From Flavobacteriales bacterium (GTDB taxonomy: Bacteria; Bacteroidota; Bacteroidia; Flavobacteriales_D; Crocinitomicaceae), in NCBI GenBank assembly GCA_947497485.1, contig CANMHB010000002.1:124001-188000 (forward strand): a stretch of DNA of 64,000 bases. The letters are read 5' to 3'. Below the pieces are notes generated by a model that saw only the letters and a list, made by a program, of their open reading frames with translations, was not told the origin of the DNA and did not search any database. The translations under genes were made by a program, and so were the position numbers. Positions 20,718-29,877 of the stretch are shown here, one piece after another. Each line of letters begins with the position of its first letter. Position 1 is the first letter of the stretch.

Positions 20718-22409
20718 ATGCGTTACATATTTATTTCTCTTATTTTAGTGTTTATTTCCATTTCTGCGGAAAGTCAAAATGTAAAAGTTGACCCAAAATA
20801 TCATTCTCCGCTTGGAATCCCCCTTCAATTGAGTGCAATATTCGGTGATATTCGGCCAAATCATTTTCACATGGGGCTGGATTTTAAAACCAATCAAAGA
20901 GAAGGAATTCCAATACATGCAATCAATGATGGATACATTTCTAGAATTCGAATTGCGCCAACTGGATATGGGAAAGTGCTTTACATTAACCATCCAAATG
21001 GAATTACAAGTGTATATGCCCATTGCTCCTCTTTTTCGAAAGAAATTTTAGATTACCTCTTGCCAATTCAAACCAAAGCATTTTCGAACAACATCGATAT
21101 TAAACTGACCAACAATGACTTTCCGATTAAAAAAGGTCAATTAATCGCTTTATCAGGTAACAGTGGTTCCTCAACAGGACCCCATCTGCATTTTGAAATT
21201 CGCGATACTGAAACAGAACATGGTTTAAACCCATTACTTCATGGGTTTAGTATTTCTGACAATTTTTCACCAACAATTAATGCAATTAAACTTTATGCTG
21301 TCGACGAAAAGGGATATCAAATCCCTGGGAAATCGATGAATATTAAAGTGCAAAAAACGAATGGAGGATATTCTATTGCTGGAAACAAAGTTGTTATTCC
21401 TAAGGATTTTATTCCAAATTATGGATTACTGGCCTTTGCCGTTTCTGGCTTTGATCAAATCGGGACCGCTGGAAGTAATTATGGTTTGTTCGAGAACATT
21501 TGTGTGATTAACAAGGATACGTTATTTCATTCAAAATACGATCGCATTTCTTTCGATGACTCACGTTATGTAAATAGTCATCAAGATTTAGAAGAATACA
21601 AAAAAAATAAAACCAGATTTCACAAACTCTTCAGAACAGCACACAATCCTTTACAGATTTATCAATTTGAAGAACTAGGCACTTTCAAAATTAAACCAAA
21701 GGATTCCCTGAATGTTCAAGTTATTTTAAAGGATGTTTCAAAAAATTATTCAAAAATCAACTTTGCTGTGATAACCCCAGAAGGATCTCCAGTTAAATCC
21801 GAGAAATTCTATTCATCTAAAACGCATTTGGTTCCTGATTCGAGTTATCGATTCATAGGACAGGAAATGGAAATTGATTTGGAACCGTATACATTTTATG
21901 AGCCTATTAAGAAATTTGGCGATATTCAAAATAATCGTTTTGGTGCGGGCGAAATAACCATTCAGAAATCTTTCAAAGTAAAAATGACTCCGCTAAAAAA
22001 TGTGGATGGAAATAAACAATACATCCAAGTTATTTCGAACGGGAAATTTAATGCATTGATCACAACTTTTAATGAAAACAAATTAAATGCAGAATCCAAG
22101 CTTTTTGGACAATACGTTGTTAAGGTTGATACAATCGCTCCGAAAATAAGCCCACTAAATTTTAAAGAAACTGATACGATTATCGGTAGTAACATTTTGT
22201 CTTGGAAGGTTTCAGATGGACAAACTGACATCAACAATTATAACCTTTTAATCGATGGGGAATGGTATCCGTTAGATTATGATTTGAAATCAAATCGCTT
22301 GGTTTTTAATCGGCAAACATCACTCAAAAAAACGCATACAATAGAGGTTCTTGTTTCAGATAATTGCGGCAACGTTCGCGCTTGGAAGAAGAAAATCTAT
22401 TTTAATTGA
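20718..22409 (+). CDS. M23 family metallopeptidase (start trimmed from ORF start 20538)
   Basis: MRYIFISLILVFISISAES signal peptide; HFHMGLDFKTNQREGIPIHA, GNSGSSTGPHLHFEIR LytM motifs. Confidence 0.9.
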   Translation: MRYIFISLILVFISISAESQNVKVDPKYHSPLGIPLQLSAIFGDIRPNHFHMGLDFKTNQREGIPIHAINDGYISRIRIAPTGYGKVLYINHPNGITSVYAHCSSFSKEILDYLLPIQTKAFSNNIDIKLTNNDFPIKKGQLIALSGNSGSSTGPHLHFEIRDTETEHGLNPLLHGFSISDNFSPTINAIKLYAVDEKGYQIPGKSMNIKVQKTNGGYSIAGNKVVIPKDFIPNYGLLAFAVSGFDQIGTAGSNYGLFENICVINKDTLFHSKYDRISFDDSRYVNSHQDLEEYKKNKTRFHKLFRTAHNPLQIYQFEELGTFKIKPKDSLNVQVILKDVSKNYSKINFAVITPEGSPVKSEKFYSSKTHLVPDSSYRFIGQEMEIDLEPYTFYEPIKKFGDIQNNRFGAGEITIQKSFKVKMTPLKNVDGNKQYIQVISNGKFNALITTFNENKLNAESKLFGQYVVKVDTIAPKISPLNFKETDTIIGSNILSWKVSDGQTDINNYNLLIDGEWYPLDYDLKSNRLVFNRQTSLKKTHTIEVLVSDNCGNVRAWKKKIYFN

Positions 22410-23068
22410 TTTGTTGATTGAAAATCTTTTAGATATTCGGGAACAAATTCGGCGACATCGACAAAATCTTGATTTTTGAACTTTTTGTAAGCTAAATTTA
22501 CTTGTCCCGCTGCGGTTGGAAAAATTGAATCATCGTATTGGATTGAATTTGAATTCCAAACTGTTTTCATTTTTTCACTTCCATCTCCAACGCAAACAAA
22601 TGGCAAAAATTCTCGATAGGAATTTTCATCTAGAACATCTGCGCTTAAAGACTTGATTATTATTCCTTTTTGATCCCAAATCTTACTATACACCTCCATT
22701 CTTCTTGCATCCAGCATAACACAAATGGTTTTTTCCGGGTGTTTTAAAATACTGATTGCATGAAGAACATCTAAGGTCGGAATTTGAATTAAAGGAATCC
22801 CCAAAGCATAACAAAATCCTTTAACTGTGGAAACCCCTATACGCAATCCGGTATAAGATCCCGGTCCGGATGATACAGAAACCGCACATAAATCAAGCGG
22901 ATTAATTCGAGCCTCTTGAAGTATTTCTTGAATAAATAAATTCAGAACCTCACCGTGAATATACTGTTCCGACTGGGTTTCTTTAACGGCAAGAAGTTCT
23001 CCATTTAATGAGATCGCAACAGAACAAACTTTGGTTGCTGTTTCAACATGAAGAATATAATCACTCAT
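22397..23068 (-). CDS. tsaB: tRNA (adenosine(37)-N6)-threonylcarbamoyltransferase complex dimerization subunit TsaB
   Basis: 223 aa; ILHVETATKVCSVAISLNGEL, VSSGPGSYTGLRIGVSTVKGFCYAL. Confidence 0.95.
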   Translation of the reverse strand: MSDYILHVETATKVCSVAISLNGELLAVKETQSEQYIHGEVLNLFIQEILQEARINPLDLCAVSVSSGPGSYTGLRIGVSTVKGFCYALGIPLIQIPTLDVLHAISILKHPEKTICVMLDARRMEVYSKIWDQKGIIIKSLSADVLDENSYREFLPFVCVGDGSEKMKTVWNSNSIQYDDSIFPTAAGQVNLAYKKFKNQDFVDVAEFVPEYLKDFQSTNQLK

Positions 23069-23754
23069 TCTTTGATCTCGAATTTAAAGCCAACACCATG
23101 TATATTAGAGATGTGAATTTTTGGTTCCTCCTTTAAGTACTTTCGTAACTTTGTAATGAAAACGTCCAAACTTCTTCCAACAAAGTAATCATCTTGGCCC
23201 CAAACTGCATTCAAGATTACTTCGCGCGGGATAACTTGATTTTTAAACTTATAAAGAATCTTTAGTATTTGAGCTTCTTTTTTCGTTAAATGTTTTGTTT
23301 CATTAGCAGAACTGAGTATATAATTCTCAACATCGAAAGACAAACAACCTAGTGAAATTAATTTCTCTTCGGGTTTATCAAGTTTTAGATTTACGCGTTT
23401 CAGTAATGCACGAACCCTTAATTGGAGCTCCTCAACACTAAATGGTTTAGTTAAATAATCATCTGCGCCCGCATTAAAACCAGCCACCTTATCCTCTGTC
23501 ATAGATTTGGCGGTTAGCAGAAGAATGGGGATTTCTGAATTCTGTTGGCGAATATCCTTTACTAATGTAAAACCGTCTTTCTTTGGCATCATTACATCAC
23601 AAATACACATATGATACTCTTCCTCATTGAATCGCTGAAGCGCCTCTACTCCGTCGCAACAAAGAGAAACTGAATAGCCATCTGAATTCAATTGATCGGA
23701 AATTACCAAGCCAAGACTGACATCATCTTCTGCGAGTAATATTTTTATTTTCAT
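23065..23754 (-). CDS. OmpR-family response regulator
   Basis: 229 aa; receiver ILLAEDDVSLG..CDVMMPKKDGFTL..LTAK and winged-helix GRSLDVFITKLRKYL. Confidence 0.93.
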   Translation of the reverse strand: MKIKILLAEDDVSLGLVISDQLNSDGYSVSLCCDGVEALQRFNEEEYHMCICDVMMPKKDGFTLVKDIRQQNSEIPILLLTAKSMTEDKVAGFNAGADDYLTKPFSVEELQLRVRALLKRVNLKLDKPEEKLISLGCLSFDVENYILSSANETKHLTKKEAQILKILYKFKNQVIPREVILNAVWGQDDYFVGRSLDVFITKLRKYLKEEPKIHISNIHGVGFKFEIKE

Positions 23755-23777
23755 TCTTAATAATTACTCAAATATAC

Positions 23778-23838
23778 AAAAAAACCAAGGGCTTCAGATT
23801 TACATCCAAAGCCCCTGATATCAACCTAACCTACTACT
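23778..23838 (-). ncRNA. Candidate short sRNA or terminated leader between divergent response regulators
   Basis: Minus-strand TATCTTCG box (23852-23845), about 60 nt, GGGCTT..AAGCCC hairpin, then T7 (A-run 23778-23784 on +). Confidence 0.4.
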
Positions 23839-24018
23839 ACTTCGCGAAGATACGTATTTTTTGCTTCTATCGTTATTTTTATGTAAAAATTTTAGTAATT
23901 AATTTACATCATTTCTTTAATGATGGTATAATTTTAATTAAGTTTTTGGTTATTAAACATTTATTGTTTTTATAATAAGCGTAATTGAACTACATCTTAT
24001 ATTTGTATAAAAAAGAAT

Positions 24019-24684
24019 ATGGCAAAAATTTTCGTTGTTGATGATGATGAAGACATTCGGGAATTATTAAAATATAATTTGGAAAAGAATGGTCATGATG
24101 TTGTAACCTGCGAAAATGGAATTGATTGCTTGGATAAAATCCTACTTAGCAAACCCGATCTAATCCTTTTAGATGTAATGATGCCAGGACTCGATGGAAT
24201 TGAAGTTTGTGAACGACTAAAATCCAATTCTGAGAACCAAGATATATTAATTTGTTTTTTGACTGCACGAAATGAGGATTATAGTCAAATAGCGGGATTG
24301 GAAGCTGGAGGTGACGACTATGTTGCGAAGCCTGTTAAACCCAAAGTTTTGATTAGTCGCGTGAATGCACTTCTGAGAAGAAAAGAAATTACAAAACCTA
24401 TTGATCCGGAAGTTATTGATTTAGAGATAAACAGGGAAAAATATATCATTATAAAAGAAGGAAAAGAAATTCATTTACCACGCAAAGAGTTCGAATTGTT
24501 AGCCCTACTCTCTTCAAGGCCAAATTTTGTTTTCAAACGAGATTTGATTTTGGAAACCGTCTGGGGAACCGATATTATTGTTGGAGACCGAACGATTGAT
24601 GTGCATATTCGTAAACTTCGAGAAAAAATAGGGGATAAATATATTACCACGATTAAAGGAATTGGATACAAATTCAATGAGTAA
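24019..24684 (+). CDS. OmpR-family response regulator
   Basis: 221 aa; IFVVDDDEDIRELLKYNLEKNGHDV, DVMMPGLDGIEV, winged helix VGDRTIDVHIRKLREKIGDKYITTIKGIGYKFNE. Confidence 0.95.
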   Translation: MAKIFVVDDDEDIRELLKYNLEKNGHDVVTCENGIDCLDKILLSKPDLILLDVMMPGLDGIEVCERLKSNSENQDILICFLTARNEDYSQIAGLEAGGDDYVAKPVKPKVLISRVNALLRRKEITKPIDPEVIDLEINREKYIIIKEGKEIHLPRKEFELLALLSSRPNFVFKRDLILETVWGTDIIVGDRTIDVHIRKLREKIGDKYITTIKGIGYKFNE

Positions 24685-24723
24685 AGTGGAATGATTATTG
24701 TTCATTAAAACTTAAAAATAAAA

Positions 24724-26268
24724 ATGAAAAAGTTCTATGCACTATTTCTATTCGGTCTTTTCATAACTTCCACATACAGCCAGGTATCTTTTGAAACCGA
24801 ATTCGCAGCAATTAAAAAGGAATTGTCTAATTGGGATGCAGTGCGCGGCGAGTGGTTAGCGAATTCAATTATTGCACTTGCTGATAAAAAGCCTATTCCA
24901 GATAGAACCTTTCCGGAGGATTACACGCCCTATCAGATGTTAACAATGGTTCCTCTTGAACAAAGAAGAGGTGTTTCACAGGTCATTGAACAATCAAGAA
25001 ATTCTAGAAGCGAACTTTTTGCTAATCATTGGAATATGGTAGACCTTATTTTTAACCATAGTTTTTGTTCTACAATTATTGGTAGAAGTTATGGTGATCC
25101 ACACCTTAGGTCTTTTGATCAAGCTACCTATTCCTTTCAAACCGTTGGCGAATTTGTGGTTTCAAAATCAAACAACAATCACTTTGAAATTCAAGCGAGA
25201 CAAAGCCCACAAAACAAAAATTTCTCTTTAAATACAGCTATTGCAATGAATGTTGCTGGAGATAGACTTTGTTATTACAGTGGTGACAAACCCGATAATA
25301 ATTTCAGCCCCTGGCGCCTAAATGGTCAGCCTATTTCTTTGAATGGACGAGCATACTTTTTACCGAATGGCGGCACGTTAAGTTTAAATGGGCGATACTA
25401 TACCATATCTTGGCCAACCGGAGAGAATGTTGTTTTAGAAAGCCGATCAGGCGAAATAGGTTTCATTAATATTACAGTAGAAGTATTCGAATGCGATCGG
25501 GGTCAACTAGAAGGTCTTCTCGGAAATGCAAATGGAAATATGGATGATGATTTCAATGGTCGATCATTGAACAGACAAAGACCTGTATATGCGTCTTTTT
25601 CATCTTTTGGAAATCCACTTTTACAACAAGCAAGTGTTGCAGCGGAACGAGAATATCTAAATTTTCTTTCAAGAGATTTCGCAGAGGACTATAGGGTTTC
25701 AGATATGACAACCTTATTTGATTACGCAATTGGCACTTCGACTGCAAGTTTTACTGATCGTTCGTTTCCCATGGAGCATTATACGGTCTCAGACCTTCCA
25801 ACCGATCGGCGTGATCAAGCAAGAAAAAGATGTCAAGAATTGGGTGTAGCAGCAGATGAAATGTCAGGTTGTATTTATGATAATGGTTTTCTTAATATCA
25901 ATCCGAATCCAGTTCCAATCATTCAAAATCCAACGAGGGGTGTTACTTTAAAGAAATTAGACAAAGCTGCCATGAATAATAATTTTGGAACCTATTACGA
26001 AAATTTAAACCTAAATCCTACTCCATTGCCAATTGGAACGAATAATAACAATTTGGAAAAAGACCCCATCAATAAACAACCGGATTTAAAAACAGATGAA
26101 GAAAAGCCAAACACTATTTTTTCTCCAAAAATTAATCAAGAAATTAAGTCTCCAAAAATTGAAAGCCCTTCTAATAAGCCCAATCAAAATATTAATACTC
26201 CGAATCAAAATGGACCTGTTCAGAAACCAAACCTTAATGGAGGGGGTGTAAAAGTTAAAAAAGGGTAA
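24724..26268 (+). CDS. Secreted VWD (von Willebrand factor type D)-domain protein with Asn/Pro/Lys-rich tail
   Basis: 514 aa; signal peptide; GRSYGDPHLRSFDQATYSFQTVGEFVVSKS ... EVFECDRGQLEGLLGNANGNMDDDFNGR. Confidence 0.8.
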   Translation: MKKFYALFLFGLFITSTYSQVSFETEFAAIKKELSNWDAVRGEWLANSIIALADKKPIPDRTFPEDYTPYQMLTMVPLEQRRGVSQVIEQSRNSRSELFANHWNMVDLIFNHSFCSTIIGRSYGDPHLRSFDQATYSFQTVGEFVVSKSNNNHFEIQARQSPQNKNFSLNTAIAMNVAGDRLCYYSGDKPDNNFSPWRLNGQPISLNGRAYFLPNGGTLSLNGRYYTISWPTGENVVLESRSGEIGFINITVEVFECDRGQLEGLLGNANGNMDDDFNGRSLNRQRPVYASFSSFGNPLLQQASVAAEREYLNFLSRDFAEDYRVSDMTTLFDYAIGTSTASFTDRSFPMEHYTVSDLPTDRRDQARKRCQELGVAADEMSGCIYDNGFLNINPNPVPIIQNPTRGVTLKKLDKAAMNNNFGTYYENLNLNPTPLPIGTNNNNLEKDPINKQPDLKTDEEKPNTIFSPKINQEIKSPKIESPSNKPNQNINTPNQNGPVQKPNLNGGGVKVKKG

Positions 26269-26273
26269 TTCAA

Positions 26274-27671
26274 TTATGGTTTCTTGAAAAGAATTGGGTT
26301 ATTTATCCATTCTTCTATGGCTTTCAATACAATCGGAGAAAATGTTTCCTCTAGTTCGCCATATTCCATTATATCACACTTTTTACAAGTTTGAAACAAG
26401 TGATTCAGGGCTGGAATTAAAATGATTTTAGATTTATTTAAACTTTGACTTTGAACTGAGAATCCTTCTCGAAATCCTTCTTGATTCTTTGTGGGTGGAA
26501 CCTGAATGTCTTCTGCCCCATTAATTACTAAAACTGGGCAATAAATTTTCTTTAGATATTGTTTCGAATCAAAAGCCATAAATTGACGTCCCCAGTCGTT
26601 ATTCAAAAAATTTATGAAACTCGCCGCAAACTCCTCAGCAGTTCCTTCTTTTTTGTATTCTTCAGGAAACAAATCATATTCTTTTTTAATCAATTCTTTG
26701 ACTTTATCAGGAAATTCCTCGCTATTGCATTGAATTAGTAATTTAGTCACATCGTCATAAAGCAGTTTATTTGCTTTCGCATAAGCTTCAGATTTTCCTG
26801 TTTTAAGAGGAATTAAATATTGCTGTTCAACCAAGACATCTCTTCCATTTGTGCCAACTGCAGCCAATTGAATTAAAAAATCAAGCTTTGGATTTCTAGA
26901 TGCTACAATCAATGTGTGCATTCCACCTTCCGAATGACCGGCTAAACCAATCTTATGACCCTTGTAGTTTTTTCTGACATAATTGAAACAAGCTTCAACA
27001 TCGGATGCAAAATCGAGTAAAGACGCATTGGAAAACACGCCAGTGCTTTTCCCTACACCTCGGTCGTCAAACCGAAGGACACCGATTCCTCGATTCGTAA
27101 GGTAATCAGCAATAACCCAAAAAGGTTTATGTCCCATGATTTCGCAATCGCGATTTTGAGGACCAGATCCAGATGCCAAAATAAGAATTGGGAAATTATC
27201 TTTATCCCCAGGTAAAGTTAATGTAGCGCCAATAATGTTTTTCCCATTTTTTATTTCGAGTTCTTTGATTTCATATGAAAATTTTGGTTTAGGTTCTTGG
27301 GGACGATTGACTTTTTTAATTTCTTGATTTTCTCTTTTAAAACTAACTTTCCACGCTAAGCCCGATTGCTTCATCGTTCCATAAATCGAATCACCTTTGG
27401 AGTAATAATTTCCAAAAAAAGAAAGGCTTATACTTTGCCAGGAAAATGACAACGAATCCTTGAAAATAGCACTTTCATCCGCAACTTTTGGTTCAAACCC
27501 TGGGACATCAGGTAGTCCAATTTTCACGATTCCATCGCGTCCAATCCGATCTATATTGAGATCAATACGATTGTTTTTACCAGCTATAACAAAAGAAGTA
27601 TGCCAATCTCCCGTTATTTGACCCAACGAACTGAAACAAATTAAAAGTGAAAGAAAAAAGATCTTATGCAT
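26274..27671 (-). CDS. Alpha/beta hydrolase (secreted; start trimmed to MHKIFFLSLL)
   Basis: GLAGHSEGGMHTL nucleophile elbow, LRFDDRGVGKSTG, VLVINGAEDIQVP, LNHLFQTC. Confidence 0.88.
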   Translation of the reverse strand: MHKIFFLSLLICFSSLGQITGDWHTSFVIAGKNNRIDLNIDRIGRDGIVKIGLPDVPGFEPKVADESAIFKDSLSFSWQSISLSFFGNYYSKGDSIYGTMKQSGLAWKVSFKRENQEIKKVNRPQEPKPKFSYEIKELEIKNGKNIIGATLTLPGDKDNFPILILASGSGPQNRDCEIMGHKPFWVIADYLTNRGIGVLRFDDRGVGKSTGVFSNASLLDFASDVEACFNYVRKNYKGHKIGLAGHSEGGMHTLIVASRNPKLDFLIQLAAVGTNGRDVLVEQQYLIPLKTGKSEAYAKANKLLYDDVTKLLIQCNSEEFPDKVKELIKKEYDLFPEEYKKEGTAEEFAASFINFLNNDWGRQFMAFDSKQYLKKIYCPVLVINGAEDIQVPPTKNQEGFREGFSVQSQSLNKSKIILIPALNHLFQTCKKCDIMEYGELEETFSPIVLKAIEEWINNPILFKKP

Positions 27672-28776
27672 ATTCTGGAAATAACGATAAAATTCCTTTC
27701 TCACTTGCTTTACACACTCCTCTTTCTGTAATTAATGCCGTTACCAGTCTCGCTGGAGTTACATCAAATCCATAGTTGCTCGCTTTCGTTGTTTCTGGAC
27801 ATATCAAAACTGAATCTATTTGTCCATCAGAAAGTCTTTTTCCTTGAAAATAACGAACTTCATTTTGATCACGTTCTTCGATTGGTATTTCTTTTAAACC
27901 ATCCCGAATGCTCATATCGAGTGTCGTGGAAGGCAAAGCAACATAGAAAGGTATATTATTATCTTTTGCTGAAAGGGCCTTTAGATAGGTTCCGATTTTG
28001 TTTGCAACATCTCCGTTTCGAGTTGTACGATCGGTACCTACGATGACCATATCAACCATCTTGTGCTGCATCAAATGTCCCCCTGTATTATCTACAATCA
28101 ATGTATGGTCGATACCATGACGTGTTAATTCATAGGCAGTTAGATTCGAGCCTTGATTTCGCGGTCTTGTTTCATCTACCCAAACATGAACCTTAATTCC
28201 TTTTTGATGCGCTTGATAAATTGGAGAGGTAATAGTTCCCCACTCAATACAACCAAGCATGCCTGCGTTGCAGTGTGTTAAAATGTTCACGACTTCTCCT
28301 TTCTTTCTTTTAGAAATTTCCTCAATAATTGGTAATCCATGAACACCTATCATGCGACAGGTTTCGACATCTTCCTCTACAATTTTCCCTGCTTCAGACC
28401 AAGCTGTTTCTAAGAAATCGTCACAATCTTCCAGCGCCTGGTTCATACGATCCAATGCCCAAAAAAGATTAATGGCTGTTGGTCGTGAATTTCTCAAATC
28501 AATAAAAGCGGTGTCGAGAAAAGAGCCATCTAATTGTTTTTCAATCATTTCGCGAACTGCAAGGTATATACCATATGCTGCTGTTGCTCCAATCAAAGGT
28601 GCGCCACGAACCGTCATGTTTTTTATAGCAATTTCAGCATCCTTGTATGTAAGGAGTTTAACTGATTCAAACTGATGGGGTAATTTCCTTTGGTCAATTA
28701 CCTCAACATAGTTATCAGAAGTTTGCCAGATGGTTCTGAATGCGGGTTCCGTTTTATTTTTCATTAAGGTATTCAT
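27664..28776 (-). CDS. mtnA: S-methyl-5-thioribose-1-phosphate isomerase
   Basis: 370 aa; NMTVRGAPLIGATAAYG, ILTHCNAGMLGCIEWGTITSPIYQAHQKG, ETRPRNQGSNLTAYEL, VGTDRTTRNGDVANKIGTY. Confidence 0.95.
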   Translation of the reverse strand: MNTLMKNKTEPAFRTIWQTSDNYVEVIDQRKLPHQFESVKLLTYKDAEIAIKNMTVRGAPLIGATAAYGIYLAVREMIEKQLDGSFLDTAFIDLRNSRPTAINLFWALDRMNQALEDCDDFLETAWSEAGKIVEEDVETCRMIGVHGLPIIEEISKRKKGEVVNILTHCNAGMLGCIEWGTITSPIYQAHQKGIKVHVWVDETRPRNQGSNLTAYELTRHGIDHTLIVDNTGGHLMQHKMVDMVIVGTDRTTRNGDVANKIGTYLKALSAKDNNIPFYVALPSTTLDMSIRDGLKEIPIEERDQNEVRYFQGKRLSDGQIDSVLICPETTKASNYGFDVTPARLVTALITERGVCKASEKGILSLFPEYA

Positions 28777-28806
28777 TTAAAACAATCACTAACTTACAAA
28801 AGTAAA

Positions 28807-28832
28807 AAAGGCTGCGAAAGTTCGCAGCCTTT
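28807..28832 (-). terminator. Rho-independent terminator downstream of the TRL-like gene cluster
   Basis: Perfect 12-bp stem AAAGGCTGCGAA-AG-TTCGCAGCCTTT; A-run on + side gives T-run on minus transcript. Confidence 0.85.
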
Positions 28833-28852
28833 AAAAGTCGGTTTGAAAAAAA

Positions 28853-29131
28853 TTATTCTCCTGTTACTACAGTTGTATATGTAGTCGAGAAAACACCACC
28901 CGTCACTTTCCAATCAACGGTTGCAATTTTCTTTAATCCACCGTTTTTAGCAGCCGTTATTGCGCCAAGATCTGTTTGGCCTAACGTAATATTTAAAAAT
29001 ATCTTACGACTTGCTTCGCCCCTTTTGGAGCCGATTTCATGATTTGTTACCATTACTGGTCCTGATACTGAACACGATGCCAAAAAGCCTCCTAGCAATG
29101 CAGCAATCATAATTTTATTTAGATTTTTCAT
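28853..29131 (-). CDS. TRL-like family lipoprotein (paralogue 1 of 3)
   Basis: Lipobox ASCSVSGPVMVTNHEIGSKRGEA; ITAAKNGGLKKIATVDWKV. Confidence 0.8.
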   Translation of the reverse strand: MKNLNKIMIAALLGGFLASCSVSGPVMVTNHEIGSKRGEASRKIFLNITLGQTDLGAITAAKNGGLKKIATVDWKVTGGVFSTTYTTVVTGE

Positions 29132-29146
29132 TTTCTTAGTTTTAAA

Positions 29147-29482
29147 TTATTCTCCTGCAACAATAAATTCTTTTTTCACGAAAAACACATAAGATGTTAC
29201 CTTATAGTCTACGGCGCCAATTTTTGATATACCCGCTTTTTCAGCAGCTTCAACAATACCGAAATTTTTATTTAGCATAAAGCCGTGAAATATTGTTTTT
29301 CCTCCTGTTGGAGCCATCATTGCAGAATTTTGAGTAGCACCACTAAATAAACAAATTGTTGAAGATGTTCCAACCTTATCTCCTAACTCATTATTTGTTA
29401 CAATAAAAGGAGTCGTAACTCCGCATGAATTTAAAGCAAATACAAAACCAATTGCAGATGCTATGTAGGTTAATTTTTTCAT
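29147..29482 (-). CDS. TRL-like family lipoprotein (paralogue 2 of 3; ORF extends to 29512)
   Basis: MKKLTYIASAIGFVFALNSCGVTTPFIVTNNELGDKVGTSS; VEAAEKAGISKIGAVDYKV. Confidence 0.8.
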   Translation of the reverse strand: MKKLTYIASAIGFVFALNSCGVTTPFIVTNNELGDKVGTSSTICLFSGATQNSAMMAPTGGKTIFHGFMLNKNFGIVEAAEKAGISKIGAVDYKVTSYVFFVKKEFIVAGE

Positions 29483-29504
29483 ATTTCTTATTCTATTTAA
29501 ATAA

Positions 29505-29762
29505 TTATTCACCTGTTACAACTGTTTTTACAAAAGGGATAATGAAATAAGTTGTTCTTACCTCAACTGTTCCAATTTTTGTAATTCCTCCATTTTTACA
29601 GGCCGCTTCCAAACTAATATCCTTATCTACTCCAAAAAGTGCTAGTTTAGCGACACCCTTTTTTGTGCCAACAGGGTTGTCTGTAACCATATAGGTGCTA
29701 GTCACACATGATGTGAAAAAAATGCTGCCTCCCAAGACGGTTAGTAATTTTAATTTTCTCAT
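29505..29762 (-). CDS. TRL-like family lipoprotein (paralogue 3 of 3)
   Basis: FTSCVTSTYMVTDNPVGTKKGVAK; EAACKNGGITKIGTVEVRT. Confidence 0.8.
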   Translation of the reverse strand: MRKLKLLTVLGGSIFFTSCVTSTYMVTDNPVGTKKGVAKLALFGVDKDISLEAACKNGGITKIGTVEVRTTYFIIPFVKTVVTGE

Positions 29763-29823
29763 ATTTCAATTATTTTTATTTTTCTAAAGGTAATAAAATA
29801 ATACCCTCATTGTTAAAATATCA

Positions 29824-29853
29824 AAAAAAAATCCCGATTCAACGAACCGGGAT
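29824..29853 (-). terminator. Rho-independent terminator downstream of metK
   Basis: ATCCCGATTC-AAC-GAACCGGGAT hairpin flanked on + by A-run (T-run on minus transcript). Confidence 0.75.
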
Positions 29854-29877
29854 CGATATTTAATAATTTGATGATTA

